NCBI GenBank assembly: GCA_902702965.1
Contig: CACRXP010000092.1
Span: 9,989-73,988 of the forward strand
DNA length: 64,000 nucleotides
Source of the DNA: Spirometra erinaceieuropaei
Taxonomy: Eukaryota; Platyhelminthes; Cestoda; Diphyllobothriidea; Diphyllobothriidae
Reading direction: 5' to 3'
Notes under the pieces: model-generated
What the model was told of the DNA's origin: nothing
What the model saw: the letters and a program-made list of their open reading frames with translations, nothing else
Database searches by the model: none
Translations under genes and position numbers: made by a program
Part shown: piece by piece, positions 1-11,299 of the stretch
Numbering within the stretch: the first letter of the stretch is position 1
Layout: each line of letters begins with the position of its first letter

Positions 1-489
1 TTTATTTTGAAAGTATGGATTTAAAATATTGAGCAAAAATGGGGCTCTATTCACTGTGGACAAGAGTATAATTTAACAAATTATTCAAGAGTCAAAACGT
101 TTTACTCCCAAAGGAACGAATATAATGAGGCCGGTTCAAGTCTTTGCTTCTTTACTTCTGTCGCTTCACACGTGAGATAGCGTGCCAGCAACGGTAGTAC
201 AGAGTACTGATATGTCGATCTACTGCAAGGAATATGTCGAAACCCACGGAGCATGGGGCGGGAGGACTTCGCAGCCATTAGTTTCAGAATGCAGGGGATG
301 GACAACGTCATCCAGAATTCGACCAGCACATTGATTGACTGTCTTGAAAAAAAAACAGAAAAATGGCAGGAGAATAATAAAGAATAAGAGCAGGAATGCA
401 TGCGTTTATGAATCGTCAGGTTAAGGGTTGGGGTATGTGGTAGAAGCATAAACGACGAATGTAATAAAGGATTTTCCGCATTTTCCTGA
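1..489. other. No recognisable gene; one dispersed-repeat segment
   Basis: No coding region is supported here. The stretch around 105-190 resembles 25510-25595: both carry a track that runs from an aaaggaac motif through ttcaagtctt to a cgtgaaatagcatgcca-like block. I read it as a fragment of an unclassified dispersed repeat. Confidence 0.4.
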
Positions 490-770
490 AAAGACTCTCA
501 GTCTGGAGGGCAAAAATAAGATTTGGCGAGAAAGTAACACCTAGATACCTGAAAGAGGATACCTCGTTGGGAAGGATGTCCAAGGATTCCGGACTAGAAG
601 AGGGTCGCAGTCGGATAATACACTGGACGGATTTGTGCTTCTTCAGTACGAGACCAATTCCCTGAGACCATACAGAGACATGATCACGGCCATCCTCGGA
701 GGCTGGAGATGCGTCCGATTTCTGAGAGGCTGACCAAAGACCAAGACATTGGCATACTTAACTAACAGGC
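490..770 (-). mobile_element. Degraded LINE reverse-transcriptase fragment
   Basis: Read on the minus strand, this stretch gives a broken reverse-transcriptase palm segment. A KYAN-VLVF block sits where the catalytic YADD-LVL motif is expected, so the catalytic aspartates are lost. After a frameshift comes GLVLKKHKSVQCI and then a FRYLGVTF motif, both in the order seen downstream of motif C in non-LTR retrotransposons. At least one frameshift separates the two halves and no start is present. The clade is not determined. I infer a dead 5'- and 3'-truncated copy. Confidence 0.5.
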
Positions 771-789
771 AGTCTTTGGGGATCTTATA

Positions 790-1045
790 TCATCGGTGTG
801 TGTGCGACTGCGTTTGAACGGCTATCTCGTGCGGATGGACGGCGGCGCCAAGGAGGCCAAATCTGTCGATAAAAGGACACTCTGAAGATCTCCCTTAAGC
901 GTCTGCAGATAAACCCGGCCAACTGGGAAGACCTCGCTCGAGAATGGCCGACCTGGGGGAGGACAGTGGAGACTGATGCTACGATCTACGATGCCAACTC
1001 CGTCGCCGCCGCAAAAGCCAAACGCGAAGCACGCAAATCTCAGCT
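790..1045 (+). mobile_element. 3' coding fragment of the zinc-finger LINE
   Basis: The plus-strand translation carries the [16 protein letters not shown] block, a TWGRTVETDA block and a KAKREARKSQ block. The same three blocks occur in the same order in the larger copy at 12250-13780 (minus), where they follow the reverse-transcriptase core. One stop codon interrupts the fragment near its beginning. It joins directly to the PLE at about 1060, so it is a truncated remnant. Confidence 0.7.
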
Positions 1046-1061
1046 GAGTAAACAAAGAGGC

Positions 1062-2100
1062 ACGATCGCTAAGAGAGGAGCTTTATTCGCCCGACGTTTT
1101 GGATTCCTGCTCGAACCAATCATCAGAGACAAAAGCAGATACGGGTGGTCCATGCACAAGGGACTGCAGTATTTATAGGATTCAGTCGCCATGCTACCGC
1201 GGCTCCCCTCTCCCCTTTCACCAGGGACCGATGCACTTGGTGTGCTACTTGTTTGATGGTCGACATTCGCGTAGTTAATTGCTACAATTTCATCACGTGT
1301 GGTGGATGATGGTGAGATGATTGCTTGACCATCTGACCAACCGACCCCGGCGTTGGGAACAGTGTTCATCTGCGGGCTCCCCACGTAGCTAATTACTCCG
1401 CCTAGGCGAAATCTCAGCACCGATTATGGAAGCGGAAGGTCATTGCACTTATTAATGGATTGGGGGCCAGTAAACCATGATTCAAGAAACTCCCGGCTCA
1501 CGTGGTTGTCACCTCTAGCGAGAATTTCGGCCTCGTCAAATTTGAGCGTGTGGCCGGATCTCCTCGAATGAGCCGCAACTTGAGAACTGACTACATTTCT
1601 CCGCACTGCTGCAGCGTGTCCGACCATTCGCGTTCGGAGCTGTATTCTGGTTACTCCGACGTAGTTGTTTTGTCCGCAACTGCACCAGATTCAATAAACG
1701 ACTCCAGACGTTTCTTGCCGAGACAGCGGGTCTTTTGCTTTCATTACCTGACGCCTGATGGTTGCCTCCTGTCTGTGTGCAACTCCAATCCCAAGTGATG
1801 CGAGAGAGTGGCCGAGAGCTTCCGAAACGTCATTGACATACGGAAACGCTCTCCAAAATTTGGTGTCCGTGCGGTTAGAGCTTTCGTCTCTTTTGTGTAT
1901 GCACCGGTTGACGAAGTTGCGCGGGTAGCCATTGGCTTTGAAGACCCGTCGGAGGTATTGTAGTTCGGCAGTCTTCTCTTCCGGCTCACTGCAGTGCGTT
2001 TCGACACGCCGATAGAGCGTCCTTACACAACTGCGTTTGTGGCTGATTGGGCGGTTGCTGTTGAAGTTCAGTACTTGCCTCGTATTTTTCCATCTTCCTC
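1062..2100 (-). mobile_element. Penelope-like element, 5'-truncated copy (PLE1-a)
   Basis: Minus-strand translation from about 2100 down to 1424 matches the C-terminal half of the PLE protein at 15812-17018 in several frames. It has the block ending the RT/thumb region (YPRNFVNRC), then the GIY-YIG endonuclease with GVVYWIWCSCGQNNYVG, AAAVRRN and GHTLKFDEAEILARGDN. Frameshifts split the reading. The non-coding 3' part continues to a pseudo-LTR-like block at 1062-1200, which also occurs at 14951-15110 and 17168-17330. The PLE is known as a reverse transcriptase fused to a GIY-YIG nuclease; this copy lacks the RT core. Confidence 0.8.
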
Positions 2101-2475
2101 AACACTCAAGTTCGGACATTCAAGTTCGACGAGGCCGAGATTCTCGCCAGAGGTGGTAATCATGTGAGTGCGAGTTGCCTGCGTCATGACTTAGGGGACC
2201 CTAGACCAATGATCTCCTCACTCCACATCCGGTGGTGAGACTTAGTTTGGCTAAAAAAATTAGCCACTTGGGGAGCGCGCAGGCCGGTGGGCCGGGTGGC
2301 CGAGCAATCTCTATGTCCACATTCAACTGCAGCGGTGACATTTCAGTAAATAACGGCTCGCATGCCGGCGGCCAGACAGTTGGCTCACCAGATAGCAAGC
2401 ATTCTCGAAGAAGGGGAGAGCCAACTGAAAGAGCACTCATAACAGTCCGGTGTATTGGCGCTTACCGACTTTAAT
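2100..2475 (+). mobile_element. Penelope-like element 3' tail (PLE1-b)
   Basis: The plus strand restarts inside the GIY-YIG C-terminal segment (TFKFDEAEILARGGNHVS) and continues into a 3' tail. This tail is nearly the same as 4460-4770, including the shared blocks tggccgagcaatctct and gtgacatttcagtaaataac. It abuts PLE1-a tail to head in opposite orientation at about 2100. No intact reading frame remains. Confidence 0.75.
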
Positions 2476-2829
2476 TACAATTTGCATACTTCCCACGTAC
2501 GGCAATACATATTTTCTCGGTCTTAAACTATCTCATAATAAGTGACTCTTATTAACACCATAAGATTGCTTTTCCTTTAGTGAAAAAAAGCAAAATGGCG
2601 TTGTTAGGCTTTTTCTACGCTTAGTGAAAAACGGAAGAATTACGGTTAAAGAAAAAGGAAAAAAGGCCTTAATCGATAGAGTTGAGATGGTCGAATAAAC
2701 CGCCGCTTGCTCATTTATCTGAGGGCAAGTCCTAAGGTAACATGCAGTCAGCTTAATGCGCAAGTTACGCATATTTCACATTTCGTGCAGAGGTTCACTT
2801 CACGAAATGCATAGAAAGATTCCTGAATA

Positions 2830-3015
2830 ATGCAGTCAAACTCACAAGTGCATTTTCTCCTTCACAACATCGAGGCACAAATCACCGTGCTGAACTTACA
2901 CATCTGCTCCTACTTCCATCTGTTTGTCCACACTGGAACCTTCCATTCCAGGTATACATACCACTTCCAATTTACATCCTCTAACTGCCTGGAGAAGTCG
3001 AAACAAGCCTCCCAT
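2830..3015 (+). pseudogene. Diverged exon-3 relic of secreted family S (S-F)
   Basis: Nucleotide alignment by eye to exon 3 of S-C (44351-44632) shows the same succession of blocks: a cttcacaacatc core, caaatcaccgt, a ctgtttgtccacactgga block facing ctgcgagtctactctgga, and a gagaagtcga block facing gaggaagtcga. The frame stays open, but residues diverge strongly and no exon 1 or exon 2 was found upstream. I infer an old, decayed family S copy. Confidence 0.5.
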
Positions 3016-3069
3016 AGAACTCATGTTTCGAAATTTACCTTACCATCCACAGACAGTTGGCCAGTTGCT

Positions 3070-3940
3070 TAGCAAATTCGATCAACCTTGAGAATTCCGT
3101 TCTTGATCACATCCGCACCTGCATGCAATGAAAATTATACTCAAATACTCGTGTTCCGAAATTTTTACGAATGCTTCAATTCCAAGCATGTATGCCAAAG
3201 TGCTGACTACTTTTGATGCAGCTAAACATGCTTATGTATCTATGGTGTCCCATGCAGTTCCATATGCGGTGCTAGATTGGAACTCTCATTGTTAAAGTAC
3301 GAATGGTGCTAACTGCAAATGCCAATCGGTCTGCGTTCGAGCATATCCAAATAGGGATTGATACTGAATCTGCAGCATAAGAATAGATATTGGGCTGTAC
3401 TTTCCGTTCCACATGTGATTCCGTAAGACCGGCAAATTTCCATTCAAATAGCAGCCAATCACGGTACTTAATCTTGCATCCCTGCTTGAGTCCTGCATCC
3501 ACCCAGCGGGGTACACAGTCGACGTTGCCATTCGCGACGATCAAAGTGTCAAGTGCTTTTATTGCTCTGCAGCTGAATTTCTTATTTGAAGATCGGCCGC
3601 TTCCCAGTTTAAAATGTGTTTCGTGTAATATTGACTGTGCAACCGGTGCAGGTTTATTATTCATTACTGCATACTATATTAACCAGAGTAGGTCAGGTTG
3701 GACGGGAGTTATCCGTGAATGGGGACCAAGAGCAGAAAGTTATCCTATGTTGCGCATGACGCAAATAGTAAGCGAAAGCAAATACCGATAATCCCTGCAC
3801 CACTTCTGGTTTTATTTTAGCTTCAAAGCGCAGACCATCGACACCAACCAACTTGGAAGCCACGCTACACGAATTAGTGAAGGAGGAAATATTTTTGGAC
3901 ATATATTTTACAAAATTTACTTCACTTTATAAGGACATCG
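3070..3940. other. Intergenic; overlapping random reading frames, no gene recognised
   Basis: Open frames exist on both strands around 3270-3790, but they overlap each other, match no family I know and show no repeats or motifs. The segment around 3500-3560 shares a short block with 27060-27120, 28970-29030 and 36225-36290, suggesting a dispersed non-coding repeat. Confidence 0.4.
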
Positions 3941-3989
3941 AAAATTAGTGCTGATTACACTATGCAATCTGGCATGTCCAATGTGAATA

Positions 3990-4790
3990 CCTGGGAATGA
4001 TCCAGAACAGAAAGATACGCACTACAGTGGACCGGAAGACGAGGTTAACGAATCTCAACATCTTTGACGGGTGTTTAGATGGAATGGCTACCCGCGCAAC
4101 TAAATCAACCGGTGACTGCGCAAACGAGACGAGAAACGAAATTCAGCCGGCCCCAAATTTTGGCAAGAGATTTCGTCCAACAAGAACGCCTTGGAGGCCG
4201 TCAGCACCTTGTCGAACCACATGCCTGTGAAGTTGCACACAGACCGAAGGTGGCCATTCGGCGTCGGGTGATGAAACCAAAAGACCAAAACATCTGGAAC
4301 TGTTTATCGGATCTGGTGTAGTTGCGGGCAAAGCAACTACGTCAGAGACACTGGAAGACTGCTCCAAACGCGAATCGCTGCGGTGCGCAGAAATGACGCC
4401 AGCTCGCAAGTCGCGGCCCATTTGACGAGACCCAGTCCCGTACATTCAAATTCGATGAGGCTGAAATTCTCTCGAGAGGTGGACATCATGTGAGTGTGAG
4501 TTGCCTGAGTCATGGCTTACTGGACCCTAGACCAATGACCTTCTCACTCCATATCCGGTGTTGAGACTTAGTTTGGTCAAAGAAATTAGCCACTTCGGGA
4601 GCGCGCAGGCCCGTGAGCCGGGTGGCCGAGCAATCTCTTCGCCCACATGTAACTGCAGCGGTGACATTTCAGTAAATAACGGCTTGCATGCCGGCGGCCA
4701 GACAGTAAGCTCACAAGAGAGCAAGCTTTCTCGAAGAAGGGGAGAGGTAACTGAAAGAGCATTCATAACAGTCCGCATCACGAACATCAT
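3990..4790 (+). mobile_element. Penelope-like element, C-terminal part and 3' tail (PLE1-c)
   Basis: Plus-strand frames encode the linker and GIY-YIG region of the same PLE protein: VDRKTRLTN facing the AVNRKTRLS block of the 15812 copy in the alternate frame, then GLVYRIWC-like and NYVRDTGRL blocks (4310-4360), and TFKFDEAEILSRGG (4445-4485). Several frameshifts are present. The 3' tail (4490-4790) is the sister of 2150-2475. The RT domain is absent, so the copy is dead. Confidence 0.75.
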
Positions 4791-4979
4791 ACTTTGCTGT
4801 TGTAGCCAGTGACTAAATTGTCATTGTATAAAATGATCTTAAACTGAGAATTCATACCATATGCTGGATGCAAATTTCAACACTAAAAAAAGTCTGATCG
4901 CATGTCGTGATCAGATGACATTACAGTCTGAATCTCCGTCCCGATAGGGGAGCCGAGTTATCCCGTCAGTCGGCGGCCT

Positions 4980-5190
4980 GGCTAGATCGCAGTTGGTAGC
5001 CAGGAATAAGAAAGCGGACGGCGACCTTAACCCTAATCCTAACCCTAACCTTAACCTTAAATGTTAACCATCAACCCTAACGGCAACCTTAACCCTAACC
5101 CAAACCGAAATCGTAAACGTAACCGCAGCCCTTAGACATAGACCGAGCTATAAAACCCAACCATGACACTGAAACCTAGTCGCGGCCTTG
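4980..5190 (-). mobile_element. Partial TIR element with telomere-like interior
   Basis: It begins with the terminal sequence ggctagatcgcagttggtag and continues into degenerate CCCTAA-type repeats (about 5020-5130), then the block aaatcgtaaacgtaaccgcag. This is the reverse complement of the right half of the complete elements at 34812-35210 and 21271-22688. The other terminus is missing, so the copy is truncated near 5190. Confidence 0.75.
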
Positions 5191-6210
5191 CTAGCAATGG
5201 TCTTTAGCGCATCCCGATAGACTTGCAAGCACGTCAGATTGCTTGTAGCGAGGGCTGTGCGTTAAGTTCTGTGGGGGACAGTCGGCAGAGTCGGCTCACC
5301 ATTTCGTCGCTCTCTTATGCAACAGTTCGCTCTCTGCGTCGCTGAGCCATGTAATGATGCTAATGTTTGATGATAGTTTGTTGACAACGTACGACTGCCA
5401 CGAACGTTAATAAATACTAAATGAAGAGGTTGACAATTGATTCAATTAACGGGTAAACAGGACGGGCCAATTTCAAAAAATTGATCTACAAAAATTGAAC
5501 GTCAAGGCAATATGTGAAAGAGACAGGTATGGTATCGGAAACGGTACAATTATATGATGAGTAGGCATCTCATGTTCAAAATGAAGCTAGGAGTGTGCTG
5601 TTTAATGCATATGCGTCTAGCAATCAATGCAACCCTGTGGTTCTAAACGTCCAGATCTTGCAGAGTATAGTTAGTTCTGGGACAAAATCATCGGAGTGGC
5701 AGTTGCAGACAGTGGCCTCATGACTTTGAAACACACAAATTGGTGTCTCGGTTTCTAGCAGAAGATAAAGGAACTCCGCTATCGCGTGCACATGCAGTTA
5801 GTGACCTAACTCATGAAATGTGTCGAAATTTACGAATGATTGCCAATCACTCGCAAATCGACACCATTTCATGAGTCCGATTTTTATGTTCATTAAGTAA
5901 AAGTTTAAAAGAATTAAAAACATAAAAGAAATATTAAAGGCAGTGTTACGTTGTTAAAAAATGCCGATTTATTTTGAAAAGCGCAAAATCCCGAAGAAGT
6001 CAGAAATGGCTCTAATTAAGTAAAGTTTGCCTTTAGATGTATAGAATGTATTTTCGTACCAAAACGTAATAAATATAAAAGTAGACATAAAATAACGTCT
6101 AATAACAGTGTTTTAGTGAAGTTTACGTCTAAATATCGTATACGGCCGCTAGGATAAGACTCGTCTTCACAAGCACTGCGCTTTTTCGCCTTAAAGGTAA
6201 GGATAGATTG
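5190..6210. other. Non-coding; repeat fragments only
   Basis: No gene is supported. 5640-5800 is a reverse copy of the dispersed repeat at 30600-30800. The sequence at 5880-6200 is AT-rich and unrecognised. Confidence 0.4.
5810..5880. repeat. Paired mariner-type TIR remnants
   Basis: The block taactcatgaaatgtgtcg and an inverted partner (cgacaccatttcatgagtcc) lie about 30 bp apart. The core actcatgaaatgtcg is the sub-terminal TIR sequence of the mariner copies at 43417-44223 and 33939-34268. I read it as a tiny internal-deletion derivative. Confidence 0.55.
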
Positions 6211-6214
6211 TCTT

Positions 6215-6640
6215 TTCAGTCTTCTTCAATGTGTGCATGCGTCCTCACTTTCGCTTGTGGGGCAGGTTATATTGGTCAAACAACCAGGCGAGAGCACCAT
6301 CCTGTTTGACTAAATCAAGGTGTGATGAGGAGTTCATCCCTAGCGCAATTGTGGCTTACTTAGCTAGCAGAGGCCACTGCGTAGACGTCAACCAAGCATC
6401 CCGAGTCATCTATCAAGTGCCGGCAAGGCACTCCACGTTCCTGCGTCAGCGAATGCATGCAGCGGCCGATGCAGTGGCCTTACGGCTAGGCTACCCAGCC
6501 CTGTGCTTGCAAAAACTGTTTGTGCAAACGCTACGGCTTGCCTGGTCCAAGATAAGCCTACGATGCGTGTTCAAACCTCCTCCTCCCAGGTTGATGAATA
6601 ATCGGAGCGTGCGTTTGCCGGGCTTGACTGCCTAAAAGCT
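6215..6640 (+). mobile_element. GIY-YIG fragment of a second Penelope-like family (PLE2-a)
   Basis: In one plus frame 6230-6300 reads FACGAGYIGQTTRREHHP, the start of a GIY-YIG nuclease. The next frame continues with SAIVAYLASRGHCVDVNQASRVIYQVP and RQRMHAAADAVALRLGYPALC-like blocks, which are characteristic of the C-terminal endonuclease of another PLE lineage. A frameshift near 6300 separates the two. The first GIY tyrosine region is intact, but no RT part is present upstream. The same lineage recurs at 29317-30630. Confidence 0.7.
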
Positions 6641-6894
6641 AGCTAGTCGAAATGCCGAATAATCTGATAACGTATCTGGAATAGACAGGGTGAATCAGCA
6701 AGGCGGAACCCCTTTCTTCATCATAAACTGAAACTCACGACGGTCTTTCTGAGCATGTCTGGTGATTATCACACCATTAGACGTGCTTCGTATCCTCTGC
6801 CATTGATAATCAAAGCAGGAGTACTCCCCTTTGCCTGCCAGTGAGTGAGACTAAATAGGTTAATCATTTGCCTACAACAGATAACGGGCACAAG

Positions 6895-7335
6895 CCTGCC
6901 ACCGTTACGAATGACAATGTCCTCAGTCTGCTCCACAGCTCATGGACGATGATTTGTGCGTGGATTATAGTGGTAGTACACTTACACACCCGGATCTGGT
7001 GCTGAGGCGGATTCTGAAAGGCCGAAGTCGTGATCGGGCGAAGAGGCTGACAAAGCTTAACATTCGGTGTGCACCAGCTGCGCACGCCTGGTCGGCCCAC
7101 GATGGACGAGGTTTTCATCAAAAGGAGGATGGGGGTGTGGACAATGTTAAGGCGAACGGAGATGGTCGCGGCTGTGGTGGCTGACAAAGTTGAACGACCC
7201 GTCTGCGCGTGCCACACTCAGGTCCCCTACCATAGCACGTGTCGGTTGTTCGTGAGGGCTGCTCGGATCTCGCATTATTGCCGTTCAATCTTCAACAAAG
7301 CCCACGATAAGGAGTCACTTTTGTTAAAGGAATAA
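6895..7335 (+). repeat. Dispersed repeats R1 (start) and R2
   Basis: 6910-7010 resembles the head of R1 (compare 40985-41080). 7145-7330 is R2: gatggtcgcggctgtggtgg, a tgcgcgtgccacac block and a cgggatctcgcattatt-like block also occur at 8515-8650, 37555-38160 and 58220-58370. No coding function is apparent. Confidence 0.6.
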
Positions 7336-8200
7336 AACAGTTGAACTGACGTGATTTGTCTTCAAGAGACATGATTAAATGATGGTACTGCTTCGCAACT
7401 GACTACTCCCCCCCCCTGCCTGCTGTTTTCGAATGGACAGAAAGTCTTTATCTTGTAGGAGAGATGGAGACGTTGCTAGTTTGTTAATCAAAATTGGTTA
7501 AGAGACTTCGATATTGACGTTCAACGACACTTCAAAACGGTCAAGCAAACTGCTTGTCGATTTCTGAATGACGTTGCTCCTCCCCTGCATTCCGAATTAA
7601 TCTCTGCGAAGTCTTCCTGTCCGACGCGCCGTAGCTTTTGACTTATCTGTTGTCTTACATTGACATATCAGCATTCCGTATTGCCGTTCATGACACGCTA
7701 TCCCACGCCGCATAGATGAGCCAAAATGCATCTTGCGGAACTATTTCTCTGATTCTGCGCAGCTCCGATAGTTCTGCCAACATATTCGTCCGGTAGCGAG
7801 CTAAATTCTCTGTCGCAGGCATTGATTTCAGCAGATAACTTATGAAACATACGGCAAATCAAACTGTCATTGCAGATTGTCAAAAAAACCTTTTATGAAA
7901 ATTCTTCCACGAACTATGTCAGTTGTAATTGAAAATTCTAAAAGTACGTTCATTGTCTCTAGACATATCGTAGGACACAAAGGTCCCGTAACTTTATCGG
8001 CGAACTATCATTCCGCGTTTTTGTAAATTTCTGAAAGCAGCCAGGGGTGCAAGACTACCTGGTCTCGCAAAAATCCAGCAAACAGCATGACAGTGGTGTG
8101 ACCTCCAGGGCACAGCGGGATGAAAATGCCCCGTTACCTGATAAGTGAACATTCCTCCACCATAAGTAATATTCTCGATCGTAATTGACTTGACAGAGGG
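7335..8200. other. Non-coding stretch with an R2 upstream fragment
   Basis: 7560-7690 parallels 8375-8490 (both carry aatttctgcgaagtcttcc-like and cttttgacttatct blocks). The remainder shows no family I recognise and no convincing reading frame. Confidence 0.4.
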
Positions 8201-8345
8201 GCCGGGGCCAGTGTAAGCGTTCCCCAAAATGGGTCACGCGTTGGATGCGCTGGATCAACACGGGGGGCATATCGGATATTGGCCGGCGTTATCAGATTTG
8301 CACATCATAACAAATGCCAACATTTCGGGGCGCCTTGGCAGGTCC
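8200..8345 (-). repeat. R1 3' segment
   Basis: Reverse complement of the R1 tail seen at 41325-41440 and 31500-31620, including the blocks for atgttggcatttg and ttggtccagcgcatc. Confidence 0.6.
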
Positions 8346-8359
8346 CGTTATCCGCAGTT

Positions 8360-8760
8360 TTCGCACACACTGGGACCCTGCTATCCCCTGCATTGATGCT
8401 GTGAATCTAAACTAATTTCTGCGAAGTCTTCCCGTCCCATGCGTCGTGGCTTTTGACTTATCTCTTTTCTTACATCGGCATAACACGGAAGGCGAGACAA
8501 CTTCAAGACCGGAGGTGATCGCGGCCGCAGTGGCGAACAAGGTTTAGAAGCCTGTTTGCGCTCGCTACACGCAACCCCGTCCCCACAGCATGTGTCAGTT
8601 GTTCGTAATGGCTACTGGGATCTCGCATTGTGGGGACTGTCAATAAAGCCTTGAGTCTGACTGACTGAGCCATCCGACCACCTAGCGGCCTTCCAAACCA
8701 CGCCGTTCAGCGCATCATGATAGATTTCAACGCGTCAGCCTGATTATAGTGAGAAAGGTG
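8360..8760 (+). repeat. Dispersed repeat R2
   Basis: A copy running from the aatttctgcgaagtcttcc block to a gtcagcctgattatagtgag block. Its second half aligns with 58230-58520 and 38105-38290. It carries a caataaagcc run but no reading frame. Confidence 0.65.
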
Positions 8761-8784
8761 CTGATCTTTTACTATACAATCTGA

Positions 8785-9042
8785 CATGTCCAACATGCGG
8801 TTGTCACCTCTTGCGAGACTTTCGGCCTCATCGAATTTGAATGTGTGGCCGGAACCCGTCGAATGAGCCGCAACTTGAGAGCTGGCGTCATTTCTGCGCA
8901 CCGCTACCGCGTGTTCGGCCATTCGCGTTCAGAGCTGTCTTCCGGTTTCTCCGACGTAGTTGCTTTGTCCGCAACTGCACCGGATCCGATACACGACTCC
9001 AGACGTTTCTAGCCGTGGCAGTGGGTCTTTTGGTTTCATGAC
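8785..9042 (-). mobile_element. PLE1 GIY-YIG endonuclease fragment (PLE1-d)
   Basis: Minus translation gives GVVYRIRCSCGQSNYVGETG, the canonical GIY-YIG opening of this PLE family, then a stop in place of the expected residue, MAEHAVAVRRN, and GHTFKFDEAESLARGDN. Only the endonuclease part is present. The flank at 8765-8790 is repeated at 9045-9085 and 3950-3985 (an atacaatctgacatgtccaa block). Confidence 0.75.
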
Positions 9043-9049
9043 AAGGTGC

Positions 9050-10200
9050 TGATTTTACTATACAATCTGACATGTCCAACATGAATGCATGAGATTCGTT
9101 AAATGCTGGCTGACGACAGCTAATGAGCCAGGAATGACATACAGCCACACTTGATGCGCGCGACACTATGTTCTTATTTGAAATCTGTGCAATTCGACAT
9201 TCCCAGTGGGGAATATTGTCGTTGTGAGAAACTGGCCCAATGAGTGGGTCCACCAGCCCTATCCATGTCTTTTTCTCGTATGCACAATCGCTCACCATGT
9301 CGACCTGTTTATCTTCCTGAAAAATCACAATGTGAACTCGAAGCCCAAAAGTTTGCAGATTCCATCTGTAACTGCACGGCTGACTACAGTAGTGTGCTGA
9401 TAAGTTCAGTTTATCTGAGGGAAATGCAGTAACGTACGCACATTGGAACTCCAAATTTGTTACACGCTGCCAAAGAATTTCGAAAATTTGGAAAAGCGGT
9501 AACATTCAATAACCACAAGGGAGATAATCCAGAGTTGGTGATCGTATGCTATACCATGACCCTCCCAGCCTGGTGTAGCATATCCAGCTGTAAATGTAAA
9601 CAGGGCCGTACGGCTGATTACCGTACTGTGCTGATCAGTTGATCTCAGTGGTTACATAAACTAACTACAAGGGAAATATCAAAAACTGTACGCAGGGAGA
9701 GGCACTATTTCGTGCGCTAGCAGAATTGGAAGACACATGTACACTCGTAGGTACGTAACACAGTAGTTCCTTGAAGTGCTGGAAAAGTGATGCTGTCTGT
9801 GGTCTGCAAGTGTCGTGGTAAATCCCAGTAGGTATGTGCACCGAAGTTCGATTTTACAAACGCACGACTATCAATGAAGCCACATTTGGAAGGAGGCCCT
9901 GGACGTCATTCACGACTTGTAGTGCATTTTTGCAGCCTCAAAGCGCGACAAGTATGTAGGGTTGAGGCGTGTGCTTAAGTGCAATGGAGGCGGCGTACCT
10001 AGGTTCAATCTCGCTCCCCCCCCCATTCGCTCTGGCTTGCACCAGTACACTGTCCGAGCCAGTCTGCCTTTCGATGCTGGGATTGGGCGAAAGTGGTTGA
10101 CGCAGTGGGTGCCTGCATATAGGCGTGCCAAAACATACCCCCCATACGGGAAAGTCGTTGTCGGCTGCGCTGTTTCTGCGTTGCCGAAGTAATGTCAAAC
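9050..10200. other. Non-coding; SINE-body and unclassified repeat fragments
   Basis: 9100-9140 matches the SINE body at 52660-52700 (tggctgacgac then gctaat and gagccag). 9240-9345 resembles 38755-38850. A segment near 9340-9430 is imperfectly repeated at 9575-9660. Reading frames at 9910-10200 overlap on both strands and match nothing. Confidence 0.4.
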
Positions 10201-11130
10201 ATATTTATCTCGTGGTCTGTTGCAGAGGCCGCAAATATAACAGCCGTGCACAGAACTGAGCATCATATGTCAGGCGTAGGTGTGCGCGGGGCGTCATCAG
10301 ATGGGGAGGCAGATATCCTAAATTTTCGTAGAAATTTGTCCAAACTACGAATTAATCATATGTTAGCAGATTATGAACTGCACCGCAGATAACCGAGTCG
10401 AATTAGTTACATCCCTAGTAATATTACACGAGGAAAATGTGTTCGTACTTGTGGAGGGATTACCTGAGCCTGCATACAGACTGAAATGCATATATACCGA
10501 CAGGAAACGCCAAATTTTGTGCTGCAGGAACTTATTAGTTAGGAATGGTATGCTTCACCAATTTTGGACAAACTCATCGTGGCAGGTTTAATCAATCTCA
10601 AACTTCCAAGGCTCCACTAAAAAGGCCTATCGTTCGTTGAGCAAATATGAAATACGGCTTTTTATACGCTACGCGGTACACTGCCGGCAGATCCGAGATC
10701 ATTCGAAATGCGGCCGAATTAATAGGCGCAGAATCTCTGATACCTTATCGGTCAGTCAGCTACGTCAGCTAGCACTATCTCAGATTTCACTATGGGGAGA
10801 GTAGCATGAAAGTGGTCTGTATTTATTTAATGCAGAAGGCAGACTGAGTGACCGAGTTAGTCGGAGCGTGAACCTTGGCGATCTTCTGGACGTGCGTGCA
10901 GGCGGGTCAGCAGGCTTGACCTGATAACAACAGCAATAGGAGCAACAACTTTCAACGTGGTTTCACGCGTACGAGGGCTGACGTCATTTGACACAAGCAC
11001 ATGGGATGCAGATATCAGTAACATCAGATTAGTTTGGGCAGAAATTTCAAAAAATCGATATCCCAGACGACATTCCTTGTATATATTATAACACACTAGT
11101 AACGGCAGTGTCAATAGAGAACATTGTCAA
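10200..11130 (+). repeat. Dispersed repeat R3
   Basis: 10490-11010 aligns with 40190-40830: shared blocks include gccaaattttgtgctgca, ggtacactg, agtggtctgtat and ttagtcggagcgtgaacc. The ttagtcggagcgtgaacc block also marks 38930. No protein is evident. The family is unusually long for a SINE; it may be a non-autonomous DNA element. Confidence 0.6.
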
Positions 11131-11299
11131 AGTTGTTGATTTTGGTGAAACAAACAGGGGAACATACAAAGGAACCATCGAAACTCTACCGATTTGATAT
11201 GCTTCAATCCTCCGCCCAATTAATTCTTTGATTTTCACATTTAAATGACATGCACCCCACCTCTTCGCCACCTCACGGCCTCTGCTGCTTCATTGCCTT

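Noticed and set aside
3272..3791. A gene of about 130 residues on either strand
   Set aside because: Two overlapping frames on opposite strands, no motif, no splice context and no related copy with conserved frame.
4980..5190. A true telomere or chromosome end (CCCTAA repeats)
   Set aside because: The repeats are degenerate, short, internal and bounded by a transposon terminus also seen at two other loci.
8888..9505. A 205-residue minus-strand protein
   Set aside because: It runs from a PLE fragment in the wrong frame through a SINE-body piece into repeated non-coding sequence.
9910..10202. Overlapping frames of 65-86 codons on both strands
   Set aside because: Several frames are open at once in GC-rich sequence; no family recognised.
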